DNA of 64,000 nucleotides from Halobacteriovoraceae bacterium (GCA_002711995.1 PASN01000014.1:62001-126000), one strand, 5' to 3'. Counted from the stretch's first letter, positions 13,911 through 23,433 are shown. Translations and numbers: made by a program. Notes: generated by a model not told the origin, from the letters alone.

Positions 13911-16115
13911 ATGACGAAGAGCTTAATTATACTTGCCGCATTGGTTGCAGCTATCGGTTCCAAAGGCTTTGCAGCGGATATGGTGGGGAATGACCTGATC
14001 AATTACTTCGCTTCCACCTGTAGAACACAGGGTGAGTATACAAAACAAGCACTCAACGATGCCCAGTCTCTAATTAGTATTCTGGAAAATATCAAGTCAG
14101 ACCCAGACTGTTCAACCATTGCGGGTGGAATAGGGCAGTTATCAAATCTTCAATCAAAGCTCTCTCAACTTGAAAATCAGGGCTCTATTCAAGTAGAGAT
14201 TGAAAAACTCACCGCGCAAGAAAACGAGCTTCTGCTTCAACTTTCTAACACCCAAGAAGAGTATGCCAAACAAGAGATAGAAACATCTATCAGGCAAGTT
14301 CAAATCTATAAGGCATCTTATGTTGCGGAACTTGCTGCCAAAGAGGAGTTGCAAGGATCCGATGTGAAGGATCTTTATTCAAAGATTGTTTCAAGCACAA
14401 ATAGTCTATTTAAAACAATCTCTTCAAATCATAGATGCCTTAATAAAAATCCAAATATTCTGCCTGCGGCAACATCTTTAACCGGCGCAATCGCCGCCGC
14501 ATCCACCAATATTAACCCTGCTTTGGGTATTGGTATCTCTGCGGCAACAGACTTTATCGGACACACTATCGAATCGTTTAGAGTGGGCAAATACAATAAG
14601 ATGATTCGCAATATCTCTGATAGTGGCATGGCCTTGGAGGGATATAAATGTGTGTTGGAATCACTTTCGGACAGGTGGTGTTCTTTGGAGGACGCAAAAG
14701 GCTTCCTAGAACTTAAAGCTTCTGTGAGAAGGGAAACCAACTATGAAAGCGGTCTTCGCTCTGCTTTTAGACTGAATGACAGGGATGTCCCTGTTCTTCT
14801 AGATTGGCTGGACAAAGTAAAAACAGGTGTACCTGCTTCCACGACTGCAGATGCCCAAAGACAAATTAGAGTTTATCAAAGAGAGGCCAGAGTGAGATCT
14901 GCGGCCGCACTAGGCAATGGTGTTATCTCGCAAAATAGGCCACTTTTTAATTCTATGGAAACAGCACAGGATAGATATACCGTTATTAGACAAGTCATCA
15001 CGTCTTTAACTGGAACCTCCTGTGGAGGAGCGTGGGGAGAGTCGAATAAAGGCTCAAACCCCATGTCAGATATTTACGCTCCAGGATATGCCCCTTACTA
15101 TCTTTTAGGCCTGGATGAGATACCAAGATTAAATGGCTTTGGAATAAGCTTTTGCGACTTTGATCCTTTCACACAATGGCCAAGTGGTGGGACATATACT
15201 CCCAATCTAAATGAAGTTCAAAATAGGTACTCGGACTGGATAGAAAAGGCCAGACAGCGAGTTAATCAAGAACTTACTTTAGTGCTTCAACCTGATTCGC
15301 TCCAAGTCTTATCTCTTGCATATGAGGAGACTAGTAATAAATGGAAGTATTCGCCGGTTAACTCAATTAATAATCTAGCTGACTTTCTCATGAACCATAT
15401 GCCGGAAAGTTTTGAAGATGATTCTTTTCAAAGACTTTACACCAGCACAGTGTCAAAGCTTTTAGAAATTAGAGATATTGTGGAGGGTGGAGTCATTGGT
15501 GACGCGTTTCCAGATCCTAAAAGAGCGCTTGAAGAGATTTTTAAAGCGGCCGAACTTCAGTACGGAGTTATTGTTCTTCAATCCAGACTTGAGATGATTT
15601 TAAGAATCTCGATAAAGGACTACTTAGACTCGCTTGATCATGACGGTAGCAATGAGGCCGCTCAACTTCTTGCAGCTGAGTCTTTTGTAGACGTTCTTTC
15701 AAGAATTAGCGGCACAGACAATCTCGCCTTGATTGCCGCAGACATTAAAAGAGCAAGGCCTATTGCCATAGGGAACATGATTTCATTCCTGGATGTGTTT
15801 GGAGAAAACATCAATCGAATCCTAGAGAAGAACTATGAGCTGATTAACGAATCAAACGATCCAATTCTTGGAGAGGTTTATCAGAGAAACGCCTCTGAAA
15901 TATGTCTGCTCCTTTCATCTATGCCTAACTGGCCAAAAGACGTTGATAAGAAATATTGCCTTGGAACAATGCTCGAAGAGGTTTTGCCAGGAGGGCCAAG
16001 TTCCACAATGATCACTGGAGACTATCTCAATCAGAACTTTGGAGAGAGAAACTGCGGATATAGGAACTACATTAGAAAATCCAAAATCTACCAAGAGTGG
16101 GGAATAACACTGTAG
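13911..16115 (+). CDS. Large exported helical protein, unknown function
   Basis: 734 residues with a signal peptide (MTKSLIILAALVAAIGSKGFA). I recognise no family. Visible layout: residues 70-150 are heptad-like coiled coil (EIEKLTAQENELLLQL); residues about 183-217 are an Ala/Gly-rich hydrophobic segment (LPAATSLTGAIAAAS, then LGIGISAATDFIG) that could be a membrane hairpin; the remainder is mostly helical. Ten cysteines are spread along the chain (TCRTQ, DCST, RCLNK, KCVLE, WCSLED, SCGGAW, FCDF, ICLLL, YCLGT, NCGYR), consistent with disulfides in an exported protein. A coiled coil plus hydrophobic hairpin recalls alpha-helical pore-forming proteins, but this is only a shape argument. Peptide-element copy 2 follows 73 nt downstream. 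Confidence 0.85.
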   Translation: MTKSLIILAALVAAIGSKGFAADMVGNDLINYFASTCRTQGEYTKQALNDAQSLISILENIKSDPDCSTIAGGIGQLSNLQSKLSQLENQGSIQVEIEKLTAQENELLLQLSNTQEEYAKQEIETSIRQVQIYKASYVAELAAKEELQGSDVKDLYSKIVSSTNSLFKTISSNHRCLNKNPNILPAATSLTGAIAAASTNINPALGIGISAATDFIGHTIESFRVGKYNKMIRNISDSGMALEGYKCVLESLSDRWCSLEDAKGFLELKASVRRETNYESGLRSAFRLNDRDVPVLLDWLDKVKTGVPASTTADAQRQIRVYQREARVRSAAALGNGVISQNRPLFNSMETAQDRYTVIRQVITSLTGTSCGGAWGESNKGSNPMSDIYAPGYAPYYLLGLDEIPRLNGFGISFCDFDPFTQWPSGGTYTPNLNEVQNRYSDWIEKARQRVNQELTLVLQPDSLQVLSLAYEETSNKWKYSPVNSINNLADFLMNHMPESFEDDSFQRLYTSTVSKLLEIRDIVEGGVIGDAFPDPKRALEEIFKAAELQYGVIVLQSRLEMILRISIKDYLDSLDHDGSNEAAQLLAAESFVDVLSRISGTDNLALIAADIKRARPIAIGNMISFLDVFGENINRILEKNYELINESNDPILGEVYQRNASEICLLLSSMPNWPKDVDKKYCLGTMLEEVLPGGPSSTMITGDYLNQNFGERNCGYRNYIRKSKIYQEWGITL

Positions 16116-16188
16116 CTTAAGCAGTCCCTGGTTTTCAAATATGAAATGCTTCATCCCACGAGTTTGAATACTACTGAACATTGAACTT

Positions 16189-16373
16189 GCGTGCTGTACA
16201 AAGCGTGCAGCTTCCGTAACTCCCCAATGAAGGGGAGCCTTTTAACCAAAGGTGTTTGTTATGGAAGACATAATCAGGGTTTTGACTTTGATTAAACTAG
16301 TTTTGGATATCGCGAATTCAATTCTAGACTTAATCAAACGATGATTTGGGTGGGGTGTAAGCAGCACCCCACC
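16189..16373 (+). ncRNA. Structured mRNA of small-peptide element, copy 2
   Basis: Same order as at 10254-10440: hairpin 1 (16189-16208, GCGTGCT/AGCGTGC with two wobble pairs, loop GTACAA), linker CTTCCGTAA, hairpin 2 (16220-16237, CTCCCC/GGGGAG, loop AATGAA), hairpin 3 (16237-16253, GCCTTT/AAAGGT), peptide gene at 16261-16344 and 3' hairpin (16349-16373, GGTGGGGTG pairing with CACCCCACC, loop TAAGCAG). Stem changes relative to copy 1 are compensatory; loops 2 and 4 are conserved. CTTCC of the linker can pair with GGAAG beside the start codon. Confidence 0.75.
16261..16344 (+). CDS. 27-residue amphipathic peptide, copy 2
   Basis: ATG at 16261, TGA at 16342-16344. The product begins MEDIIRVLTLIKLVLDI and ends NSILDLIKR. 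Hydrophobic residues are spaced every 3-4 positions with Lys and Asp between, so it is more clearly amphipathic than copy 1. AAAGGTG (16248-16254) provides a ribosome site within hairpin 3. The two products share about half their residues while their leader stems have diverged by paired changes, so peptide and RNA fold are both under selection. Function unknown; membrane-active toxin or signal is inference. Confidence 0.72.
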   Translation: MEDIIRVLTLIKLVLDIANSILDLIKR

Positions 16374-16391
16374 ACCTGATCATGTTCTATA

Positions 16392-16420
16392 ATATTAGCA
16401 AATCTAAAAGGCCTCTACAA
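16392..16420 (-). promoter_or_regulatory. Promoter for putative antisense RNA, copy 2
   Basis: On the minus strand TTGTAG (16415-16420) and TAATAT (16392-16397) lie 17 nt apart and point into the peptide gene; a start near 16385 is expected. Position relative to the 3' hairpin matches copy 1. The rest of the gap to 16598 holds no gene that I can support. Confidence 0.5.
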
Positions 16421-16598
16421 GCAATACGAATAAAACTCTTTTAAGAAGCATAATGAACTCAAAGTGGTTTTTATTGCGAAAAATAAAGGCTTTAGTTCTA
16501 AATATTTTATAGGGCATATTGTTTGGAATGACGGACTGCGTTAAGCTGGTCTAAATGATTTAGATTATTGAAAATTCTTTATGAACCGGAGAATCTTT

Positions 16599-17276
16599 AT
16601 GAAAGTGAACCTGTTTTATGGCCTAATTGTTTCTGTTCTAACTATATCCAACGTTTTTGGAAAAACAACTTTTTTGAATCGTGCCTGCGACTCAAATGCT
16701 GAATATTTAGGCAATGGGGATGCACCAAACGGTAAGAACAATATGACGTTGTTCGCCGCCTATTTAGAAAAAACCGATGAAGATATAAGTTTAAGATTAG
16801 ACTGTGACAAAATGAAACTATTTGCAGTTAGTGAGTTTTATGGATCACACGAGTCTGAAGATGTCATAAAAATTTCATCAAAGAATATTAACTTTCAATA
16901 CGATCAAACTACAAAAGAAGTGAGTTTCAATGTCTTTAATCAAAAAGTAATTGCAACATTAAATAGTAGAGACTTTGTTTTTGAGGAACAGGTTGCGGAA
17001 GAAGTTGGCAAAGAGGTTAATGATGAAGTAGTTAGGCACGAATATAAAGACAAAATTGTTGTTTTTAAAGATTACTTTGATGGGCTAGTTTCTATTGATA
17101 TTAGTGAAGATGGTAAAACTCGGAACCTTGACATTAGGGACGTTGCTTTTAACTTAACGGATTTATTATATCCAGAAGTTAACTTTTTACACAATGGTAA
17201 TGTTGGCATTCACCAGCTTTCTTATGGTCAACAAGGTGACTATAAACTTGTTCTAAAGGAGTTATCTGGCCTGTAA
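16599..17276 (+). CDS. Exported protein of unknown function
   Basis: 225 residues from the ATG at 16599, preferred to the in-frame ATG at 16581 because CCGGAG lies upstream and it gives a standard signal peptide (MKVNLFYGLIVSVLTISNVFG). Mature part is acidic and mainly beta-like (KISSKNINFQYD, VSFNVFNQKVIATL), with two cysteines near its start (NRACDSN, LDCDKM). An acidic helix (EEQVAEEVGKEVNDEVV) lies mid-protein. No recognised domain. Confidence 0.72.
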   Translation: MKVNLFYGLIVSVLTISNVFGKTTFLNRACDSNAEYLGNGDAPNGKNNMTLFAAYLEKTDEDISLRLDCDKMKLFAVSEFYGSHESEDVIKISSKNINFQYDQTTKEVSFNVFNQKVIATLNSRDFVFEEQVAEEVGKEVNDEVVRHEYKDKIVVFKDYFDGLVSIDISEDGKTRNLDIRDVAFNLTDLLYPEVNFLHNGNVGIHQLSYGQQGDYKLVLKELSGL

Positions 17277-17382
17277 CTATATGAGTCTTATCCTTTCACT
17301 CGAAAGCTTCTGTTAAATCAAAGAGGTGCTCATGGGATTGGAGGTTTGTCGATCTAAAATCAAGTTTAAAGGGGGTATTTAA

Positions 17383-18321
17383 GTGAGAAGAATAAATCAA
17401 GAAAATATATACTCATTTAATCTAACCTATAAAGGTTTGGTCTTAATACTTTTCTCCTTGCTTTTTTCAATCCCCTCCATCGCGGCCAGAAAGTATCCTG
17501 GCAATGATAGATATTCAAAGCAAAGGTTGAAGGTCTATAAGGCGCATTGGGCCCCTGAAAAGATGACTAACCCTTACTTTCACGACGATCAAAAGTTTGA
17601 TTATATAGTAAATATTGTCGACGGATCGCTTGGGGCGTTTGGTAGAGTGTCCTCACTTCATTACTACGCCAAGCTAAATACATCGAACCCAAGTTTGATT
17701 TCAAACAATCCGAGAATCTGTGCTAGCTACATCAATCAAGATCACAGGGAATTGTTTACTGGACAAATTGGATTGATCTTGAAAGTTCCAGAATATAACT
17801 TCGGGCCAATGAGCTTTAAGGATCTTGGAAGTTATGCGGTAGGTAGTTATACCACTGCAGTAAGATACTTCAATAAGCTATTTAAGCAACCAAAACAGCT
17901 GATCTTCTCACCAGCCGATTTAGCTAGAAAAAGCCGCAACAGTTGGAATGAAATGCTTATAATGGGACATAATGAGTATTATGATACAAAAGTAGGCTCT
18001 GAAGGTGCCATTTTAAGGTGTAAAAATTGGAAATCATTTGTCTCGAAGCATGGAGATCGTCTCCAGATTCAACCTGGTCAAAGCTCGGCCCCTATCGACC
18101 TCGTAGAGCAACCTGAAGTTGCATTTGAATGCCTTACGGGTAGTAAATTGCTAACAGATGAATTAATTAAAAATCCTGTGGCATTAAAAGCCGATTTATT
18201 ACGAGATGATAAAAACTCAACGCTAACAGTCGATGAAATGAGAGCGATATATCTCCTAAACTTAAGGGATTATATTTTACATGAAGATAAAGGTTTTCAG
18301 GTTATTCTTTTCGAGATGTAA
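17383..18321 (+). CDS. Exported protein of unknown function
   Basis: 312 residues starting at GTG 17383, with AAAGGGGG 8-9 nt upstream. The N-terminus has a long basic and polar n-region followed by a hydrophobic core (GLVLILFSLLFSIPSIAA), i.e. a signal peptide or anchor. Mature sequence is basic and rich in Tyr, Asn and Lys, with three cysteines (RICASY, LRCKNW, FECLTG). I recognise no domain. It follows the 225-residue exported protein by 106 nt. Confidence 0.75.
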   Translation: MRRINQENIYSFNLTYKGLVLILFSLLFSIPSIAARKYPGNDRYSKQRLKVYKAHWAPEKMTNPYFHDDQKFDYIVNIVDGSLGAFGRVSSLHYYAKLNTSNPSLISNNPRICASYINQDHRELFTGQIGLILKVPEYNFGPMSFKDLGSYAVGSYTTAVRYFNKLFKQPKQLIFSPADLARKSRNSWNEMLIMGHNEYYDTKVGSEGAILRCKNWKSFVSKHGDRLQIQPGQSSAPIDLVEQPEVAFECLTGSKLLTDELIKNPVALKADLLRDDKNSTLTVDEMRAIYLLNLRDYILHEDKGFQVILFEM

Positions 18322-18388
18322 GTGAAATCCGTAATTTTTGACTTTAGATAATATGAGAAAGATCGCCTCCACTTTCACCATGCTACAA

Positions 18389-19429
18389 TTATTTTTTGCT
18401 GCCGTTGGGGAAAAGGGATGAAAACTTCTCGTAGCCTCTTTCTTTTAGTTTCTCTTTTGGGATGAATTCTAAGGCCGCAGAATTGATACAATAACGAAGG
18501 CCTGTGTGTTTTGGCCCATCATTAAATACATGGCCTAGGTGACTGTCCGCTTTTTTACTTCTAACTTCAGTTCTTTTCATCCAAAGAAGGTTGTCTTCTT
18601 TTTCTATAATGTTCTCGTCTACGAGTGGTTTTGTAAAAGACGGCCAACCGGTGCCGGATTTGTATTTATCTGTAGAGCTGAAAAGAGGCTCTCCTGAAAC
18701 GATATCCACATAAATGCCTTCTTTTTTATTATCCCAGTATTTATTCTTGAAGGGCGGTTCAGTGGCGTCTTCTTGGGTTACTTTGTATTGAAGCTTAGTC
18801 AGCTCTTTTAACCTTTTCTTTTTATCAATGCTGTTAGGTTGTCTTTGGATGTATTCTAAGTCTTCTCCCCAGGCCTTATCGAGAAAGTCGTCCCTTCCTG
18901 ATCTGTATCTATAGAACTTATATTTTAGCGGGCTTTTTTTGTAGTAGTCCTGGTGGTACTTTTCCGCAGGGTAGAAGGTGCTGGCCTTTTTTATTGGGGT
19001 GACTATAGGCTTGTCGAAGCGCTTGCTTTTAATAAGCTTCATTTTACTTTCTTCTGCGATTTCTTTTTGCTTATCATTAAAGTAAAAGATTCCCGTTGTG
19101 TATTGCTCGCCACGGTCGACAAACTGTCCTTTGTCGTCAGTGGGGTTAATTTGACGCCAGAACACTTCAAGGATTTGTTTCAGTTCAATTAAAGAGTTAT
19201 CGAACTTAACCAATACGGCTTCTTTATGGCTTGTTGATCCTGAACTTACCTCTTTATAAGTGGGGTTCTTTTTATCTCCATCGATATAGCCTGATGTTAC
19301 CGACTCGACACCGGGAAGTTTTTCAAAGGGCTGCTCCATACACCAAAAGCATCCTCCCGCTAGCACAATCTTTTCCTGTGCCGCTAAAGAGGTTAGTGAG
19401 AAGAATATAGTTAAAATCAGAGTGCGCAT
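18389..19429 (-). CDS. msrAB: Exported MsrA-MsrB fusion, methionine sulfoxide reductase
   Basis: 346 residues from the ATG at 19429, which has GGAGG upstream; a start four codons earlier lacks this. A signal peptide ([17 protein letters not shown]) places the enzyme in the periplasm. MsrA domain: GGCFWCME with catalytic Cys27 and Cys30. MsrB domain: [26 protein letters not shown], and catalytic Cys314 in [10 protein letters not shown]. The MsrB part lacks the two CxxC zinc-binding pairs and a second cysteine, as in several periplasmic fusions. The A half reduces S- and the B half R-methionine sulfoxide, repairing exported proteins after oxidation. No electron-donor gene adjoins it. Confidence 0.95.
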   Translation of the reverse strand: MRTLILTIFFSLTSLAAQEKIVLAGGCFWCMEQPFEKLPGVESVTSGYIDGDKKNPTYKEVSSGSTSHKEAVLVKFDNSLIELKQILEVFWRQINPTDDKGQFVDRGEQYTTGIFYFNDKQKEIAEESKMKLIKSKRFDKPIVTPIKKASTFYPAEKYHQDYYKKSPLKYKFYRYRSGRDDFLDKAWGEDLEYIQRQPNSIDKKKRLKELTKLQYKVTQEDATEPPFKNKYWDNKKEGIYVDIVSGEPLFSSTDKYKSGTGWPSFTKPLVDENIIEKEDNLLWMKRTEVRSKKADSHLGHVFNDGPKHTGLRYCINSAALEFIPKEKLKERGYEKFSSLFPNGSKK

Positions 19430-19483
19430 AATTGCCTCCATATTTGCTTTTTAACAATTATACCGCACTCTGGTTCATTTGTC

Positions 19484-20650
19484 TTACGCTGCCCACTGAT
19501 CCAATACCACCTTTAGGCAATTGTCCTGCTTTTTATTAAATATCTCATAACCCTTTGGAGCTTCTCTTAGTGGCAACCTGTGGGTGATTATGTCATCAAG
19601 CTTAACCTTTTTGTTCTTCACCAAATCCATCAAGTGGTCGATGTAGTTGTGAACTGTGGCCTGCCCTGTTTTTAGGCTTAATTCTTTGTCAAATATTTGG
19701 CCAAAGTGAAAGTTGTTATAATTGCTTCCATACACTCCCACAACTGAAACTGTGCCGCCTCTTCGAACTGCGCTCAAACATGAGTTTAAAGCGTTTAATG
19801 AACCCCTTTCAAATTGAATTACATTTGCGGCCTTGGCAAGAATTCCGTGATCAGCTTCCATGCCAACAGCATCAATGCAAACATCCGCTCCACGGCCTTC
19901 AGTTAGCGAGCGAATAACTTCAACAGGATTCTCATCTTTGGCATTTATTGTTTCCACATTTGCTGACTTAATTGCTTGATCAAGTCTATAGTTTTGAATA
20001 TCAATTCCTATGACTCTACCTGCTCCTTGAAGCCATGCAGACTTCATTGCCATTATACCCACTGGCCCTGCTCCAAATACAGCAACGGTTTCTCCGCCTT
20101 TAAGGTTTGACCAATCCACTGCAGACCATCCAGTAGGGAAAATATCCGTAAGAAACAAAACATCATCATCTGTTAACTCGTCTGGCACCGCTCGCGGTCC
20201 ATAGTTTGCGTAGGGGACGCGCACATATTGCGCTTGTCCACCACTATACCCACCATAGAGGTCTGTATAGCCAAACAATGCTCCGCCTTTTTCTTTTATA
20301 AGACCACCTTCGGGGCCATAGTTTTTTTCATTGCTGTTTTCACATTGAGTGGGCAGCTTATGGTTGCAAAAGAAACAGCTCCCACAAGCGATAGGGAAAG
20401 GGACTACAACACGGTCGCCTTTATTAAACTTTTTAACGGATTTTCCTACCTCTACCACTTCTCCCATGAATTCGTGGCCTAAGACATGGTTTCTTGCCTG
20501 AGGGACCATGCCATTTAATATGTGGAGGTCTGAGCCACAGATGGCCGTTGAGGTGACTTTAAGGATTATATCGTCGTCTTTTTCTATTTTTGGATCATCC
20601 ACTTCATCAACGCTGACTTTTTTTGGATGATGGAATCTAAGTGCTTTCAT
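19484..20650 (-). CDS. Zinc-dependent alcohol/formaldehyde-type dehydrogenase
   Basis: 388 residues from the ATG at 20650, selected because AAGGAG lies upstream (the frame extends to 20728). Medium-chain dehydrogenase motifs: catalytic zinc ligands in AICGSDLH and GHEFMGEVVEVG, structural zinc cysteines in CGSCFFCNHKLPTQC, and the NAD-binding AVFGAGPVGIMA. The insertion pattern and RGADVCIDAVGMEA match the glutathione-independent formaldehyde dehydrogenase-like branch used for aldehyde detoxification. Substrate not certain. Cytosolic and apparently monocistronic; the 231-nt region upstream holds no gene. Confidence 0.92.
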   Translation of the reverse strand: MKALRFHHPKKVSVDEVDDPKIEKDDDIILKVTSTAICGSDLHILNGMVPQARNHVLGHEFMGEVVEVGKSVKKFNKGDRVVVPFPIACGSCFFCNHKLPTQCENSNEKNYGPEGGLIKEKGGALFGYTDLYGGYSGGQAQYVRVPYANYGPRAVPDELTDDDVLFLTDIFPTGWSAVDWSNLKGGETVAVFGAGPVGIMAMKSAWLQGAGRVIGIDIQNYRLDQAIKSANVETINAKDENPVEVIRSLTEGRGADVCIDAVGMEADHGILAKAANVIQFERGSLNALNSCLSAVRRGGTVSVVGVYGSNYNNFHFGQIFDKELSLKTGQATVHNYIDHLMDLVKNKKVKLDDIITHRLPLREAPKGYEIFNKKQDNCLKVVLDQWAA

Positions 20651-20881
20651 AAAAAACTCCTTTTTAAGATTTTTAGATGCAAAAGAACTTCCATTAATTG
20701 GTTCCCAACTAAGTTGTCTAAAAAACAACGATTTTAATCTGTTTTCGGAGAGCTAAGTGGGGTGTCAGGATTCTAACACCCCTGTGAAAATTTAGTTCAT
20801 GGGTGAAAGTAGCGGCCTTTTAGTTGGTAATATTTCTAAAAATACAAGTTAACCCTAAACGATCTGAACAAGGAGATTATT

Positions 20882-22069
20882 ATGAAAAAAGTTCTAACTC
20901 TTGGCCTAGCTTTGGCCACAACTGCCTCATTTGCCGACTATTACAACAGCAGCTCAAGTCTTCCTAAAGAAGAGCAAAAAGTTAGCTTTAATCCAGGTGA
21001 TTGGAAACCAAACACTATTCCTGGTCACCTCACTCAATTTTTCACTTCTAGGTTTAATGCAATCCAGATCGATGGCCTTGCCCAGGATATGATTAAGGAT
21101 GGCGTTGAAGAACAATTGTTCATTGGTAAGGTAAGCACTGAAGGTGGTCTCTTCCACACTCAAAAAGATAACCGGGGTTTTGATGAAGTGGTAGAGAATG
21201 GCGAGATGACCTTCATCCCATTTAAAATCTCTACTTCATCGGACGGGTCTTACTCTGTACAGTATGCTCTGTTCACAGCGAGAGACAATCAATTTAGAAG
21301 CTATAGTCGCTTGGAAGGTTGGATTAACGTCGATAATATTGAGATTCTATCCAAGTCAGTGGAAAACGATGAGTCTAGAGGGATCAAGATGGAAGAGATT
21401 GTTCCGATTGATGTTGATTTAAGAATTGGACTTTATCAAACAGAAGATAGAAAACATAACTTCTATCTGAAGCCTGGATACACTAATTACAATGAAATCA
21501 AAGGCGGAATGGACGCAGAAGATGGATATCGTTATGACTTTAAAGGTTCAGGTGACGATCTTAGAATTTCTGCTGCATATACTTATGGAGAAACAAAAAG
21601 CTCAAGATTTGATATTGAGGCAGGATATGAGCGTGGAATGTATGAAGGGATAGCAACCACTCCATTTGATAGGTTTAACATGTCAGCTCAAACTGACGCT
21701 TTCAATGCATCTTTAGCAGAGCATGAGCAAAATCTTTCCGACTACAATGCGGCAAAAGCAGAATTTGAGCAACAACATAATTTTCCTGCTGGGTCTCTAA
21801 GCCATGAAAGTTATGCGAACCTTACAGGAAACCAATTGCCGGTTTTCGATCAAGAAGCTCCTGAGCTCGAAAGGTCTGAAGTTGATAGAACTAGAAATAC
21901 TGTGTTTGGAAAGATGAGCTACTCAAAATATCTTCCAGAAAGAAATATCAGACTTGGCTTCTCTCTAGACGCCAGATACAACTTGGATGATGTTATGGAA
22001 GGCCTTAACACTCAACAAACTATGGGTGACAAGTACAATGTTGGAGCAAAGTTTAGAGTAGAGTTTTAA
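20882..22069 (+). CDS. Outer-membrane-like exported protein, unknown function
   Basis: 395 residues with signal peptide (MKKVLTLGLALATTASFA) and AAGGAG ribosome site. Alternating polar/hydrophobic segments (FYLKPGYTNYN, LRISAAYTYGETKS, FDIEAGYERGMY, IRLGFSLDARYNL) and a C-terminus ending KFRVEF, with terminal Phe, suggest a beta-barrel outer-membrane protein. A helical insert at about residues 270-310 (LAEHEQNLSDYNAAKAEFEQ) would be an external or periplasmic loop. No recognised family. A strong terminator follows. Confidence 0.78.
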   Translation: MKKVLTLGLALATTASFADYYNSSSSLPKEEQKVSFNPGDWKPNTIPGHLTQFFTSRFNAIQIDGLAQDMIKDGVEEQLFIGKVSTEGGLFHTQKDNRGFDEVVENGEMTFIPFKISTSSDGSYSVQYALFTARDNQFRSYSRLEGWINVDNIEILSKSVENDESRGIKMEEIVPIDVDLRIGLYQTEDRKHNFYLKPGYTNYNEIKGGMDAEDGYRYDFKGSGDDLRISAAYTYGETKSSRFDIEAGYERGMYEGIATTPFDRFNMSAQTDAFNASLAEHEQNLSDYNAAKAEFEQQHNFPAGSLSHESYANLTGNQLPVFDQEAPELERSEVDRTRNTVFGKMSYSKYLPERNIRLGFSLDARYNLDDVMEGLNTQQTMGDKYNVGAKFRVEF

Positions 22070-22081
22070 TAAATACTTAAT

Positions 22082-22107
22082 AGGCCTGCCTTTGCGCAGG
22101 CCTTTTT
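22082..22107 (+). terminator. Rho-independent terminator
   Basis: AGGCCTGC pairs with GCAGGCCT (8 bp, loop CCTTTGC-like) and is followed by TTTTTC, 12 nt after the stop codon of the outer-membrane-like protein. Confidence 0.92.
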
Positions 22108-22161
22108 CTTTTAAATCATTTCTAGAAGAAGTCTGGCATTGGTGCTAATCTTTAGGACAAT

Positions 22162-22770
22162 ATGCCAAACAACAATTCAAATAGACACTGTCACTTCATA
22201 CATATAAAGAAACTTGGAAAATGTTTCGTTAAACCTGAGGACTACGACTCTATAGTTTGGGACCTTGATGGAACTTTATACTCCATACCAGCTTTAAAGC
22301 TTAAAATAATAAAGTCGCTTTATAAATTCTCTGTTTTGAAAAACGTTTTAAACTTTTTTAGAACGGAGTCAATTATCCAAAAGGAGAGGCAAAAACATCT
22401 TTTTGGTCTCCAAGAATATAAACATGAATTCTATGCGATGCAGTCCTTTATAAATTCATACCTGGATCAGGCCCTTGTCAAACCTGAGGCCCTTCAATTG
22501 GCACTAGAGGCGCGCAATCATAATTTAAACCAATTAGTGGTAAGCGAGTATCCCATAGGGAACAAGCTTGAGCTTTTGGGTATTAACGAACACTTTCATG
22601 GTGCATACAGCTGTTGTGAAGATATGGGGTGTTGGAAGCCTGCCGAAAAAACAGCAAGATTTGTATTGTCCAAACTAGGAAATCCAAAACGGGTTTTAGT
22701 GATCGGGGATAGAGACGATACTGATGGAAAACTCGCTGAGAATATAAATGAGCTTTTAAATAAGGAGTAG
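22162..22770 (+). CDS. HAD-superfamily hydrolase
   Basis: 202 residues. HAD motif I is IVWDLDGTLY with Asp34 and Asp36; motif III is probably the Lys in CWKPAEKTARF; motif IV is VLVIGDRDDTDGKLA. The cap region is helical and small. Likely a phosphatase acting on a small phosphorylated molecule; substrate unknown. Stop and the next gene's start are 2 nt apart, and AAGGAG of the following SDR lies within this gene, so they form an operon. The N-terminal 26 residues (His/Asn-rich) are atypical and the true start may be later. Confidence 0.85.
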   Translation: MPNNNSNRHCHFIHIKKLGKCFVKPEDYDSIVWDLDGTLYSIPALKLKIIKSLYKFSVLKNVLNFFRTESIIQKERQKHLFGLQEYKHEFYAMQSFINSYLDQALVKPEALQLALEARNHNLNQLVVSEYPIGNKLELLGINEHFHGAYSCCEDMGCWKPAEKTARFVLSKLGNPKRVLVIGDRDDTDGKLAENINELLNKE

Positions 22771-22772
22771 GA

Positions 22773-23432
22773 ATGTTGGTTGCAATCACAGGAGCGAATA
22801 GGGGAATTGGACTTGAACTTACAAAAAAGTACGTGGAAAAGGGAGATAAGGTTTTTGCAATGTGCAGACGCGTAAGCGATGAACTAAAGTCTCTTGATAA
22901 TGTCCAAATCGTTGAAGGTATCGACACCACAGACTTCAATCTTAAGCAGAAGCTTGAAAGCACTTTTGGCAACGAAAAAATCGATCTTTTTATAAATAAC
23001 GCAGGAGTGCTGACAAGTGAATCATTGAACAGCCTTAACTTTGATGACATAAGAAAGCAATTTGAAGTTAACTCAATTGGCCCTCTAAACATGGTTCACC
23101 AAATTCTTCCACATCTCAGCAGTGGCGCAAAAATAGGAGTCCTTACCTCTAGGATGGGCTCTATCGGCGACAATACCTCTGGTGGCATGTATGGCTATAG
23201 AATGAGTAAAGCTGCAGCGAACGCTGCATGCAAGTCTCTTGCAATGGACCTTAAAGGCAAACACCCAGTCGCCATTCTTCATCCTGGATACGTAAAGACA
23301 GATATGACTGGCAACAACGGTGATATAGTACCTGAAGAAGCGGCCAGAGGGCTTGTTAAAGTTATGGAAGAACTAAATGATGGAAACACTGGCACATTCT
23401 GGCATCAGAATGGCCAAGAGCTTCCATGGTAA
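22773..23432 (+). CDS. Short-chain dehydrogenase/reductase
   Basis: 219 residues. Classical SDR features: cofactor loop TGANRGIG near the N-terminus, NNAG strand (FINNAGVLTSE), catalytic Ser in LTSRMGSI and the YxxxK pair in YRMSK. CRR after strand 2 suggests NADPH preference. Related to C-factor-type SDRs by overall pattern. Translated from the same mRNA as the HAD hydrolase, which may act on a related metabolite; the substrate cannot be read from sequence. Confidence 0.92.
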   Translation: MLVAITGANRGIGLELTKKYVEKGDKVFAMCRRVSDELKSLDNVQIVEGIDTTDFNLKQKLESTFGNEKIDLFINNAGVLTSESLNSLNFDDIRKQFEVNSIGPLNMVHQILPHLSSGAKIGVLTSRMGSIGDNTSGGMYGYRMSKAAANAACKSLAMDLKGKHPVAILHPGYVKTDMTGNNGDIVPEEAARGLVKVMEELNDGNTGTFWHQNGQELPW

Positions 23433-23433
23433 A

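Noticed and set aside
18353-18421. 22-codon frame starting [17 protein letters not shown]
   Set aside because: Looks like a signal sequence but stops after 22 codons and overlaps the end of msrAB by 33 nt; no ribosome site. Possibly a decayed gene start, not supportable.
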